64,000 nt of DNA, from contig CALODS010000035.1 in the NCBI GenBank assembly GCA_942492225.1, forward strand, positions 81,842 through 145,841. The letters are read 5' to 3'. This document shows, one piece after another, positions 42,266 to 49,980 of this stretch. Position 1 is the first letter of the stretch. Each line of letters opens with the position of its first letter. The notes under the pieces were generated by a model. It was not told the DNA's origin, did no database searches, and saw only the letters and a program-made list of their open reading frames with translations. This DNA comes from JAFGTX01 sp942492225 (GTDB lineage Bacteria > Bacillota > Clostridia > Peptostreptococcales > Acidaminobacteraceae). Made by a program: the position numbers and the translations under genes.

Positions 42266-43873
42266 TTATGACAATAAAATATCTAATAACAAGACACCTA
42301 CAATTTCACCCTTTTCAACCATCGGTGTTGTTACCGTTATACAGTAATCATCTGTCAACATTGATACATAAGGTTCCGTCACATAATCTGTTCCTTTGAT
42401 AGCTCCTTTAAAATAACTTCTATAATAGACATTGGTTAGTGATAAATCTATGTTTTCTGAAAAACGAACACCTTGTCCATTTGCATCAAGAAGTCCAGAG
42501 AATATATAACACTCCTTCTTATCAATAAGTCCTTTAAAATCTTCTATCGTATAATTGCTAAAAGCTTTTCCACTATGTTGTTCTTTGAAAGCAGTTAATT
42601 CTTTAAGTGCTGTTTTTATGCGTGCTTCTATTTCAGCACTCACTTTCAAACCACTTTTATACTCCTTAATAATTGTCGTCATTTTTTCATGAGCTTGACT
42701 CATGGTTTCTATTGCATCTACCATACCATTTACGCTTGAGTCTTGCATAGATGTAATAGAAGCAATCTCTTCAATACTTGCAGTGACATTTTGTGTACTG
42801 TGAGATATCTCTTGAATCAATCCAACGATTTTCTCGGTATTTTTATACTGATTTTCACTATATTGTTCTATTTCTCCAATAGCTCTTATTGTCTCAACTA
42901 CGTTTGTTTCAACTGAGGCCATTGATTCTAACGACTTATTCGCTTCAGCAATATTCAATTGCATTGCACCAGTTTCCTTAGAAATCTCTCCAGCAATATG
43001 TTTTGTCTTATTCACTATTTCAATAATAACCGATTTAATCGTTTCGGTAGATTCATTACTTTGTTCTGCAAGTTGTCTGACTTCTTCAGCAACAACAGCA
43101 AACCCTCTACCATGTTCTCCCGCTCTCGCTGCTTCTATAGAGGCATTGAGTGCCAAAAGATTTGTTTTTTCAGATATACCAACAATATTTTCAAGAATGA
43201 CTTCAATCTTAGCCATTTGTTGACTTAAATCCATCATGTCATCTGACAAAGTGGCATTGTTAGTCGTCAATGTATTCATTTCGTTAATAAATTTTGTTGT
43301 TCTTTCATTACTTTCACTTAAATTACTGCGCATTTCTAAAGCTTTTCCACTAGTAGAATTTGCTTTTGAAGAAATATCTTTCATCTCGTCTTTCATTTGA
43401 TGCGACTCACTTGCAGTGGATGATGCTCTCATCGAAACACCCTCAATTACTCGAGCACTATCAGACACCGTATGATTTACATTTGTCGAACCATCTTTAA
43501 CAGTATCCACATCTCGAACAAGTTCTTCTACAATAGAATCCAGCTGTTCACTTACGATTAAGATATTTCCCATTACTTTCTTCATATTCTTAGAAAATAC
43601 GTCGACATCTTTTGACAACGTGTAAAAGTCTTTTGTGATTCTTTTATTCACTTCAGCAGTTACATCACCTGAAGATAGATCTTTAATATAATTTCTCACG
43701 TAATTGATTTGTTTATTTTTTGCGTTTAATAATACTGCAATAAGTATCATATTTCCCACAAACCAAATACCATTCGTTATTATCCAATTTGAGTTAAGGA
43801 CTGCTGTCGTACCAAAACATACCCCAACTATAACCGTTGACCATATGTATGTCATATTAAATTTTCCCTTCAC
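42266..43873 (-). CDS. Methyl-accepting chemotaxis protein with C-terminal Cache-like domain
   Basis: This 535-residue chemoreceptor has two short N-terminal membrane helices (about 8-25 and 30-48) and almost no outside loop. A methyl-accepting signalling domain (about 100-400) follows, with hairpin tip NLLALNASIEAARAGEHGRG and FAVVAEEVRQLAEQS. Beyond it, residues about 420-535 form an extra domain (CYIFSGLLDANGQGVRFSEN, then YCITVTTPMVEKGEIVGVLL) that looks like a single Cache sensor placed in the cytoplasm. GTG at 43873 is the start, 7 bases after AAGGGGG. It is not near che genes. Confidence 0.88.
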   Translation of the reverse strand: MKGKFNMTYIWSTVIVGVCFGTTAVLNSNWIITNGIWFVGNMILIAVLLNAKNKQINYVRNYIKDLSSGDVTAEVNKRITKDFYTLSKDVDVFSKNMKKVMGNILIVSEQLDSIVEELVRDVDTVKDGSTNVNHTVSDSARVIEGVSMRASSTASESHQMKDEMKDISSKANSTSGKALEMRSNLSESNERTTKFINEMNTLTTNNATLSDDMMDLSQQMAKIEVILENIVGISEKTNLLALNASIEAARAGEHGRGFAVVAEEVRQLAEQSNESTETIKSVIIEIVNKTKHIAGEISKETGAMQLNIAEANKSLESMASVETNVVETIRAIGEIEQYSENQYKNTEKIVGLIQEISHSTQNVTASIEEIASITSMQDSSVNGMVDAIETMSQAHEKMTTIIKEYKSGLKVSAEIEARIKTALKELTAFKEQHSGKAFSNYTIEDFKGLIDKKECYIFSGLLDANGQGVRFSENIDLSLTNVYYRSYFKGAIKGTDYVTEPYVSMLTDDYCITVTTPMVEKGEIVGVLLLDILLS

Positions 43874-43967
43874 AAAATTACCCCCTTATTCTATTTCTTC
43901 TATTATAATGTAATTTTCTGAAAATTGGTACAATGATATTAATTACCTCATTTAATCGCCATACTAT

Positions 43968-45257
43968 CTAATGAACTGTTATACGTTCAAATTCTTCTGT
44001 ATATTTTGTTGCAAGCATCTGATAAATATCATAGCGTGTCTCTCCATCTCTTATAGCCTCTTTGCAAGTACCGTAAATACTTTCACGATTTTTTTCTATA
44101 ACCGATAGTATTTTGGCACCATGCTTTTCTTTGAATTCTTCGTTTAAAATTCTCATTGCCTTTTCAATAGACATTCCACCTCTATAAGGACGATCTTCAA
44201 GCAGAGCTGTCAAAATATCTGCATAGGCTAAGATATCCATCTCTTCAGTAATATCCCCATCTTGATAACGATCAGGATAACCAACACCCATATGATTTTC
44301 ATGATGATGTGATGCCCAATTGACAATATCACTAAATCCACTTGTCTCACCAAGAATAACCCTTGTAAAATGAGCATGTGATTCTACATGCGTCCTTTCC
44401 TCATTTGACAAGGGACCATTTTTTTCTATCAAGGCCACATCGACACCAAGTTTGCCTATATCGTGCAATAACCCTGCTACACGAAGTTTTCTACAAATTT
44501 CCTCATCTTTACCACTACAAACAGCAATCTCATAAGCAGCGGCGCTGACACCAAAAGAATGAGACACTGTAAATTTACTTCTACAATCAATAATTTTTGA
44601 CACCGTAAACGCAAAATCCTCTAACAAATTTAAGTTCAAATCTAAGTTTAATGAGCTGTGTGATACTTCAGTTAGAATATCGTGCATTGATTTATTATCA
44701 ATTGCTAACCAGAAGTTTTTATCCAACGATATTTTTGAAAAAACATCACAAATAATTGGATGAAATAAGGTGTTTTTCCTTACTAATATTTCATTCACTA
44801 TTTGATCAACTTGATCTAGTATTGGACGATTTTGATCAATTAGAATATCTATACGATCTGCTAAATGAATGATATAAGATTCAATTGGTACAACACCAAT
44901 ATCTTCGATATATTTATCGTGATCCATATAGGACCAGTGATGATAAAATATGACTTTTGACAGCTCTTTGAACGGTTCAAAAGAATCTAGCATATAAGAG
45001 CCTAATTTAGCATGCGGATGTGGGTTTTCTATATCTATATGAACGAGTTGATCTCTTTCCTCAACAGATAATGCACCTATATCATGAAGCGCAGCTGAAA
45101 GTACCAAACGACTCATTTCTTCATCACTCAACCCATAAACTTTGCCAATATATCCTGCAATGACAGCTACTCTCCTGTGATGATTCTTTAATAAAAAGTT
45201 AAATAAATCTATCGATTGTATAAATGAGTAAACAATATCTTTTAATGTCGTCTTCAC
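43968..45257 (-). CDS. Tandem HD / HD-GYP domain phosphohydrolase
   Basis: This 429-residue protein contains two HD-type domains. The first (about 15-180) has LSAALHDIGALSVEERDQLV and YHHWSYMDH, but no GYP motif. The second (about 230-410) is a full HD-GYP with GLLHDIGKLGVD, ASHHHENHMGVGYPDRYQDG and DILTALLEDRPYRGG. HD-GYP enzymes hydrolyse cyclic di-GMP, so this probably lowers the second messenger. GTG at 45257 is chosen because GGAGG lies 8 bases before it. It is monocistronic. Confidence 0.88.
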   Translation of the reverse strand: MKTTLKDIVYSFIQSIDLFNFLLKNHHRRVAVIAGYIGKVYGLSDEEMSRLVLSAALHDIGALSVEERDQLVHIDIENPHPHAKLGSYMLDSFEPFKELSKVIFYHHWSYMDHDKYIEDIGVVPIESYIIHLADRIDILIDQNRPILDQVDQIVNEILVRKNTLFHPIICDVFSKISLDKNFWLAIDNKSMHDILTEVSHSSLNLDLNLNLLEDFAFTVSKIIDCRSKFTVSHSFGVSAAAYEIAVCSGKDEEICRKLRVAGLLHDIGKLGVDVALIEKNGPLSNEERTHVESHAHFTRVILGETSGFSDIVNWASHHHENHMGVGYPDRYQDGDITEEMDILAYADILTALLEDRPYRGGMSIEKAMRILNEEFKEKHGAKILSVIEKNRESIYGTCKEAIRDGETRYDIYQMLATKYTEEFERITVH

Positions 45258-45350
45258 TATAAACACCTCCGATTTATTACTACCCATAGCAACTAGAAAA
45301 GAAACTTTTTTATAATTCTTCTATTTCTAGAATGATTGTCCCCAAGAAAA

Positions 45351-45381
45351 AAGAGCCAAGTGGTCTAATCACTTGGCTCTT
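45351..45381 (-). terminator. Terminator after the paralogous membrane protein genes
   Basis: A perfect 12-bp stem (AAGAGCCAAGTG / CACTTGGCTCTT) is followed on the minus strand by UUUU and more T. It lies 33 bases beyond the 45414 gene. Confidence 0.9.
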
Positions 45382-45413
45382 GGGTTTGTTGTAAGTATAT
45401 AGCTCAGTTAAAT

Positions 45414-45926
45414 TTACGATTCATTTGTTCTTTCTTCCATTAATTCAAAACCTACTCCGTATTTCGAGCGTGGAAGATAGTAAATTTTCATTGTAGAATC
45501 GTCAGGAAAATCTGCATATCTAACAGTCGGGTCCCAAAACGATATACTTTTATCATTAATATATACATCTAAATAACCTCTATAGCGATAAGTACTTTCA
45601 ATCTGTCCTTCTTCAACACTCCAATTATTATTGAAAAAATCTGGTAAATCACTATACAGTTTAACGGTTGGAATCAAAAGTAAAAATAGATAAACCATAA
45701 CAATTAGCACTGAAGAAACTGATACTTCATCGCCGGTTTTCTTTGTCATTAAAACATCAATAACGCAATAAACAAATACTACTAATAAACCTGTATATAT
45801 GCTAAGTACAAATGCTAAATTGCGATTAACAGGCCATAACACAGCAAAAATCACCAGCATAACAAATACAATCTTTAATGTTTTTAGTTTAGCAATTATT
45901 TTTTCTTTCACTTCTTCACTCTCCAT
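45414..45926 (-). CDS. Small membrane protein, paralogue of the neighbouring gene
   Basis: This 170-residue protein is of unknown function. Three membrane helices (about 13-30, 35-55, 68-88) are followed by an 80-residue, probably outside or inside beta-rich domain. That domain has YRGYLDVYINDKSISFWD and MKIYYLPRSKYGVGFELMEE. The same layout and the motif KIYYLPRS recur in the gene just upstream, so the two arose by tandem duplication. The ATG at 45926 is used; a TTG three codons upstream is less likely. Its stop is followed by a strong terminator. Confidence 0.7.
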   Translation of the reverse strand: MESEEVKEKIIAKLKTLKIVFVMLVIFAVLWPVNRNLAFVLSIYTGLLVVFVYCVIDVLMTKKTGDEVSVSSVLIVMVYLFLLLIPTVKLYSDLPDFFNNNWSVEEGQIESTYRYRGYLDVYINDKSISFWDPTVRYADFPDDSTMKIYYLPRSKYGVGFELMEERTNES

Positions 45927-45949
45927 CCAGTACAATTAGAGGTACTTTA

Positions 45950-46429
45950 CTATTCTTTTATCAATTCGTATTCTACGCCTTTCATTGAACGGGGTAAGTA
46001 ATAAATTTTCAGTTTTGTATTTGCTTCAAAATCATCGTAATCTATATCCCATCCCCAGAATTCAATGTTTTTTTCATTAAAATTTACAGAAAGATATCCT
46101 TTATAAGATATTGCCTCAGTAACGATTCCTTCTTCAACATTCAAATTTCCATTTAAAAAATCTGGAATATCCAAGTATAATTTGATTGTTGGTATAAATA
46201 GAAACATTAAATATAGCATCACTAATATAATTGAAGAAACCGATTCTTTTGACTCTTTTTTAAAAGATATATAAGATGTAATTCCTGCAAATATGGCGGC
46301 ACAAGATAAAGCCGTATAAATAAAAAATACCTCTCCTATATTTGAACTAATATATCCGAGACCACAAGAACTAGCAATAACTAATAGCATTATTACTAGA
46401 AAACTAATAAACTCATACTTTTTTCCCAT
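45950..46429 (-). CDS. Small membrane protein, paralogue of the neighbouring gene
   Basis: This 159-residue protein has three membrane helices (about 7-27, 30-50, 64-84) and a C-terminal domain with YKGYLSVNFNEKNIEFWG and LKIYYLPRSMKGVEYELIKE. The latter matches the downstream paralogue almost position by position. GGAGA lies 8 bases before the ATG. It starts 4 bases after the stop of a truncated upstream frame, suggesting an original three-gene operon whose promoter was lost when a mobile element cut in. Confidence 0.7.
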   Translation of the reverse strand: MGKKYEFISFLVIMLLVIASSCGLGYISSNIGEVFFIYTALSCAAIFAGITSYISFKKESKESVSSIILVMLYLMFLFIPTIKLYLDIPDFLNGNLNVEEGIVTEAISYKGYLSVNFNEKNIEFWGWDIDYDDFEANTKLKIYYLPRSMKGVEYELIKE

Positions 46430-46433
46430 TAGA

Positions 46434-46640
46434 TTACTCTCCTGTTATGAAACTAATTGGTGCTTTATTTATAAGATTATCATTATCATAAACAAATATC
46501 CAATACATTCTATCCTCTTTGAAATCAATTTCTAATTCAGATATAGTCATCTGGATTCCATCTATTTTTAATTCTTGCTCAGAAGCGCATAAAACTTCAT
46601 TTGATGGAGATAATACAACAATTTTTTCTAAAATTATTTC
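46434..46640 (-). pseudogene. 5'-truncated gene fragment upstream of the paralogue pair
   Basis: The frame encodes about 68 residues (from VEIILEKIVVLSPSNEVL to NKAPISFITGE) with a beta-rich pattern. It has no ribosome binding site or credible start: the only in-frame start-like codon lies within the IS30-derived sequence. The upstream part is replaced by that remnant, with the junction near 46640. The stop is 4 bases before the next gene, so it once belonged to that operon. The original protein is not recognised. Confidence 0.55.
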
Positions 46641-46767
46641 CACTTGGATCTTTATCAAGTTTTCTTGCTATCGCTGCAAAAGAATCACCAACAAACAGTG
46701 CTTTTTCTATTTCTAATCTTTGTGATAATATCAGATGTTTCTGATTACCTTTGGGTTTTTTATTCAT
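46640..46767 (-). mobile_element. IS30-family transposase remnant (N-terminal 42 codons)
   Basis: The frame starts MNKKPKGNQKHLILSQRLEI and continues to AIARKLDKDPS, matching the N-terminal helix-turn-helix of IS30-family transposases, which normally continues into TTISKEI. Here it stops abruptly near 46640 where another gene fragment takes over. The catalytic DDE part and the far end of the element are gone. A ribosome binding site-like AGGAATGAGG lies upstream. It abuts the truncated ImmA-like gene near 46809, where the IS end probably lay. Confidence 0.7.
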
Positions 46768-46808
46768 AATAACCTCATTCCTGCGCAGACAGGCAATCAT
46801 TCCTTTAA

Positions 46809-47282
46809 CCATTTATACTAGAATATCAAACACTCCCAGAGCACATATTAGGCATCTATCACGGCGATTCCGATATGGACTTAATTATCATTAATCAATA
46901 CATAACCGATGACGACAAGCAGCATAGAATCATACTAGCAGAGGAACTTGGGCATTACTTTACGACTATTGGGAATAATACACCAAAGAAATATACCAGA
47001 TATCTTGATAAGCTTAAGGTTGATAAATTTGAAGAAAAAGCACTGAGATGGTCCCTTAATTTCTTAGTACCAACGCAGGAACTTATAGACCTATTGCAAA
47101 GCAATAAGAATATGAATATTAATATTAATGAGTGTTGTGACTATTTTGAGGTGACAGAAGCCTTTATGATCCGTAAGTTTGAAACTATGGCCAAAGAGAA
47201 AACATACTGGCCACTGGATGATAATTTCTATCTTGTGCTTTCAAATCTACCTAGTGTCTTCATCACTAAGCTATATGTATAA
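46809..47282 (+). pseudogene. ImmA/IrrE-family metallopeptidase, 5'-truncated
   Basis: The open frame runs from 46809; an internal ATG at 46875 would give 135 residues. The segment before that ATG (FILEYQTLPEHILGIYHG) fits the usual ImmA N-terminal region, so the true start is missing. The active-site helix reads RIILAEELGHYFTTIG, the EELGH variant common in phage and element-borne ImmA proteins. Such peptidases cleave ImmR-type repressors to induce mobile elements. No ImmR gene remains. The integrase starts 20 bases after its stop. Confidence 0.7.
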
Positions 47283-47301
47283 ATAATTGGGAGGTATTAT
47301 T

Positions 47302-48474
47302 ATGGCATCATATGAACAGAGAGGCCCTAATAAATGGCGCGTAACCTTAAGTAAAACGACTGGTGGTATCCGTAGAAAACATCACTTCAATGTAATAGGT
47401 TCTAAAAAAGACGCAGAAGATGCTGCTGCTAAATTAGAGCAAGATTTAAACCGTGGGTTAGTGGATATCAGTAACCTTGATCTGACGGTAACAGAGTTTG
47501 CACAATTATGGCTTGATCAACATGTTAGAAAGAACCTGCAGCCTAAAACGATTCAAAATTATATGGAGCACCTTAATATCAGAATACTGCCATATATTGG
47601 CCACATGAAGATGAACACGGTTAAACCACTAGACATTGTGGCACTGCTAGATAATGTCTCTAAGAGCAAAATTAAGGGCGGAAAAACTATCTCTCAATCA
47701 ACTTTGAGCGGTACATTTAAACCACTAGGTTCGATGTTTAATTACGCCCTCAAATGGCAAGTTATTTCTAGTAATCCATGTCTACATGTGAAAGGTCCAA
47801 AGAAACCAACTACCAAAGGAAATTTTTATAATGAAGACGATTTATTCACTGTACTCATAGCGCTTGATTCTTTGCCACAAGAGGAATATAAGTATAAAAC
47901 GGCAACATATATCGCCCTCTTTACTGGGCTTCGTTTAGGCGAAATTATGGGCCTAGAATGGTCTGATATAGATTGGCATAACAAAGAGTTGCACATAGAG
48001 CGCGCCAGTCAATATAACAGTACGACAGGGATGATTACGAAGGATCCAAAGACTGAGGATTCTAAGAGGATTATTTCTATATCCGATTCTCTCATAGATA
48101 TGCTTAGGGATTATAAAAAGTACATGGAAACTTTCATCTTAGAGCATAGTGAAAAGTGGCAAGGAACCAATCGACTCTTCACAACCAATGATGGGCGACC
48201 TATGTTTACTTACACACTCTCGAAATGGTTTCCAAAATTCATAAAGAAAAACAACCTTAAGCAAATTACTTTTCATGGGCTTAGAAGAACATCAGCAACT
48301 ATGCTTGTCTCTATGAATGTCGATTTTAAAGCTGTTGGTGCACGTCTTGGTCACTCCGATACATCGATGCTTCATAAAATTTATGCTCATGCCCTTAAGT
48401 CATCTGACAAACAAGCAGCAAATAAATTAGAAAATAAATTATTATCCATTAGAAGCCAGACTTATGTTAAATAA
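47302..48474 (+). CDS. int: Tyrosine recombinase (site-specific integrase)
   Basis: This is a 390-residue integrase of the Tn916/phage type. An N-terminal arm-binding domain (about 1-60; YEQRGPNKWRVTLSKTTGG), a core-binding SAM-like domain (about 65-165) and the catalytic domain follow. Catalytic residues are visible: Arg in FTGLRLGEIMGLEWSDI, His-x-x-Arg in TFHGLRRTSATML, His in LGHSDTSMLHKIYAH, with Tyr in the same segment. GGGAGG with 7-base spacing selects 47302. It lies 170 bases from the 3' end of tRNA-Arg, the likely attachment site. It appears intact. Confidence 0.93.
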   Translation: MASYEQRGPNKWRVTLSKTTGGIRRKHHFNVIGSKKDAEDAAAKLEQDLNRGLVDISNLDLTVTEFAQLWLDQHVRKNLQPKTIQNYMEHLNIRILPYIGHMKMNTVKPLDIVALLDNVSKSKIKGGKTISQSTLSGTFKPLGSMFNYALKWQVISSNPCLHVKGPKKPTTKGNFYNEDDLFTVLIALDSLPQEEYKYKTATYIALFTGLRLGEIMGLEWSDIDWHNKELHIERASQYNSTTGMITKDPKTEDSKRIISISDSLIDMLRDYKKYMETFILEHSEKWQGTNRLFTTNDGRPMFTYTLSKWFPKFIKKNNLKQITFHGLRRTSATMLVSMNVDFKAVGARLGHSDTSMLHKIYAHALKSSDKQAANKLENKLLSIRSQTYVK

Positions 48475-48480
48475 GTCTGG
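48456..48480 (+). terminator. Terminator after the integrase gene
   Basis: A perfect 10-bp stem (CCAGACTTAT / ATAAGTCTGG) with loop GTTAA is followed by TCTTTTGTG. The integrase stop codon lies within the hairpin. Confidence 0.8.
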
Positions 48481-48557
48481 TCTTTTGTGTAATAGTCACA
48501 ACTGAAATAAGAAGATGAACTGACCAAACTACTTTTGCATAACCACTACTTACCCTC

Positions 48558-48579
48558 AAAAAGTCCCCAAAAAGTCCCC
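48558..48579. repeat. Two tandem 11-bp direct repeats near the presumed attachment site
   Basis: AAAAAGTCCCC occurs twice back to back between the integrase and tRNA-Arg. Short direct repeats at this place are typical arm-type binding sites for integrases with an N-terminal arm-binding domain. That role is inferred from position. Confidence 0.5.
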
Positions 48580-48599
48580 AGAATCCAAAAAATAAAAAA

Positions 48600-48641
48600 A
48601 TAGTCATTTCACTCAGTCTCTACAGACCTTGAAATGACTAT
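48600..48641 (-). terminator. Terminator after tRNA-Arg(TCG)
   Basis: A perfect 12-bp stem (ATAGTCATTTCA / TGAAATGACTAT) with an 18-base loop is followed on the minus strand by UUUUUUUAUUUUUU. It starts 9 bases beyond the tRNA 3' end. Confidence 0.88.
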
Positions 48642-48649
48642 CTTTGCAC

Positions 48650-48726
48650 TGGTGCAGGATAAGGGACTCGAACCCCCAACCAACTGGTTCGAAGCCAGCT
48701 ACTCTATCCGATTGAGCTAATCCTGC
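48650..48726 (-). tRNA. tRNA-Arg(TCG)
   Basis: The cloverleaf folds with acceptor GCAGGAT/ATCCTGC, anticodon loop CTTCGAA (anticodon TCG) and T loop TTCGAGT; CCA is encoded. Its 3' end faces the integrase gene, so it is the likely integration site of the degraded element. Confidence 0.95.
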
Positions 48727-48859
48727 AAGTCTATTTATATATTAACACTTCTGGTACTATTTGTGAACCTGTTAATCGCTGATTTATAGCTATTTTCATA
48801 ACTTTTTTTATTATTTATCTGAATACGTTCTGCCAACCATAGAAGATTAATAAAATTGA

Positions 48860-48887
48860 AAAACACTACAATTAATTGTAGTGTTTT
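48860..48887 (-). terminator. Terminator of the tRNA cluster
   Basis: A near-perfect palindrome (AAAACACTACAATT / AATTGTAGTGTTTT) with A/T flanks lies 6 bases past tRNA-Leu. It separates the six-tRNA transcript from tRNA-Arg(TCG). Confidence 0.82.
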
Positions 48888-48892
48888 TCATT

Positions 48893-48978
48893 TGGTGCGG
48901 GTGGAGGGACTTGAACCCCCACGAACTATTGACACCAGATCCTAAGTCTAGCGCGTCTGCCAATTCCGCCACACCCGC
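48893..48978 (-). tRNA. tRNA-Leu(TAG)
   Basis: The class II tRNA has a long variable arm, acceptor GCGGGTG/CACCCGC, anticodon loop CTTAGGA (anticodon TAG) and T loop TTCAAGT; CCA is encoded. It is the last tRNA of the six-gene cluster. Confidence 0.95.
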
Positions 48979-48981
48979 AAA

Positions 48982-49057
48982 TGGTGAGCCATCCAGGACT
49001 CGAACGCGGGACACCCTGATTAAAAGTCAGATGCTCTACCAACTGAGCTAATGGACC
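48982..49057 (-). tRNA. tRNA-Lys(TTT) with unusual acceptor and T stems
   Basis: The D arm, anticodon arm (loop CTTTTAA, anticodon TTT) and T loop TTCGAGT are normal, and CCA is present. However the acceptor halves GGTCCAT and ATGGCTC pair with one mismatch (U-C) and one G-U. The T stem CCGCG/CCTGG also has one mismatch. It is either a degenerate gene, a chimera or a place with sequence errors. Confidence 0.8.
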
Positions 49058-49060
49058 ATA

Positions 49061-49136
49061 TGGCTGGGAATACAGGACTCGAACCTGTGGATGACGGAGT
49101 CAAAGTCCGTTGCCTTACCGACTTGGCTAATTCCCA
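49061..49136 (-). tRNA. tRNA-Gln(TTG)
   Basis: Acceptor TGGGAAT/ATTCCCA, anticodon loop CTTTGAC (anticodon TTG), T arm ACAGG-TTCGAGT-CCTGT and encoded CCA are all regular. The first pair is U-A, as usual for tRNA-Gln. Confidence 0.95.
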
Positions 49137-49155
49137 AAAAAGTAAAAAAAAAATA

Positions 49156-49232
49156 TGGGGCGGCTGATGGGAATCGAACCCACGCATACAGGAGTCACAG
49201 TCCAGTGTCTTAACCGCTTGACGACAACCGCC
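49156..49232 (-). tRNA. tRNA-His(GTG)
   Basis: The acceptor stem GCGGTTG/CAGCCGC carries the extra G-1 opposite C73, the identity mark of tRNA-His. The anticodon loop is CTGTGAC (anticodon GTG), the T loop TTCGATT, and CCA is encoded. Confidence 0.95.
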
Positions 49233-49245
49233 ATATAATTTTTAA

Positions 49246-49322
49246 TGGTGCACCCACAGGGATTCGAACCCCGGACACCCGCCTTAGAAGGGCGGTGCTC
49301 TATCCAGCTGAGCTATAGGTGC
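49246..49322 (-). tRNA. tRNA-Arg(TCT)
   Basis: Acceptor GCACCTA/TGGGTGC (one G-U), anticodon arm CCGCC-CTTCTAA-GGCGG (anticodon TCT), T loop TTCGAAT and encoded CCA give a regular cloverleaf. Confidence 0.95.
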
Positions 49323-49336
49323 GTATTTAATTTTAA

Positions 49337-49413
49337 TGGTCGGGGTGGCAGGATTTGAACCCGCGACCCTTTGGTCCCAAACCAAATGCGCTACCAAACT
49401 GCGCTACACCCCG
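49337..49413 (-). tRNA. tRNA-Pro(TGG)
   Basis: Acceptor CGGGGTG/CACCCCG, anticodon loop TTTGGGA (anticodon TGG), T loop TTCAAAT and encoded CCA. It is the first gene of the six-tRNA cluster. Confidence 0.95.
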
Positions 49414-49448
49414 ACAGTGTGTGTTACTGTGTCTTGCTGACAAAATTT

Positions 49449-49477
49449 ATTATACATGAATCCATATACCTCGTCAA
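49449..49477 (-). promoter_or_regulatory. Promoter of the tRNA cluster
   Basis: TTGACG (49477-49472), 17 bases, then TATAAT (49454-49449) on the minus strand, about 35 bases before tRNA-Pro. This near-consensus strength is usual for stable RNA genes. Confidence 0.88.
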
Positions 49478-49495
49478 CAACTTTTTTAAAACTTT

Positions 49496-49978
49496 TTATT
49501 CCAACATCATTATTTCTGCTGTGATTTCTATTCCTACTTCTAAGAGCCCAAAAGTTTTTTCATTATGACCACGTGGTTTGCTTATACTTCCAGGATTCAT
49601 CACCAAAATTCCCTCTTCGATAAATCGTGTTGCGACATGAGTATGCCCAAATAAAACAGCATCTGCTTCAACTTCTAGCCCCTTATAAAATAACTTATGA
49701 TAGTTCCATTTAACACCATAACGATGTCCATGGGTTAAAAATATTTTTTTGTCACCAATTTCCAGTAATCGGTCTTCAGGCAAGGTGCTTTGAAAGTCAC
49801 AATTGCCTTTGATACCGATTACTGGAATCCCAACAAGATCTTCAATTAGTTGAGTATCTTCTGTATAGTCACCTAGATGAATGATAAGATCTAAGGGCAG
49901 AATTTTTTTCATTGCTATTACTGCATCTCTTACATCACCATGGGTATCACTGATAACACCAATCCTTTTAGATTTCAT
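49496..49978 (-). CDS. YfcE/MJ0936-family metallophosphoesterase
   Basis: This is a 160-residue two-metal phosphodiesterase. Metal-ligand motifs are GVISDTHGD, IHLGDYTED, IKGNCDF, FLTHGHRYGV and LFGHTHVATRF. The physiological substrate is unknown; E. coli YfcE acts on phosphodiesters in vitro. It lies 2 bases downstream of the rdgB stop, and the rph-rdgB-yfcE order is a standard Firmicutes operon. Confidence 0.92.
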   Translation of the reverse strand: MKSKRIGVISDTHGDVRDAVIAMKKILPLDLIIHLGDYTEDTQLIEDLVGIPVIGIKGNCDFQSTLPEDRLLEIGDKKIFLTHGHRYGVKWNYHKLFYKGLEVEADAVLFGHTHVATRFIEEGILVMNPGSISKPRGHNEKTFGLLEVGIEITAEIMMLE

Positions 49979-49980
49979 AC

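Noticed and set aside
46434..46658. Complete small gene of 74 codons starting at 46658
   Set aside because: The start lies inside the IS30 transposase remnant, has no ribosome binding site and is out of frame with it; it is better read as a truncated gene fragment.
48540..48600. CRISPR array from the repeated AAAAAGTCCCC
   Set aside because: There are only two copies in direct tandem without spacers; no cas gene is present.
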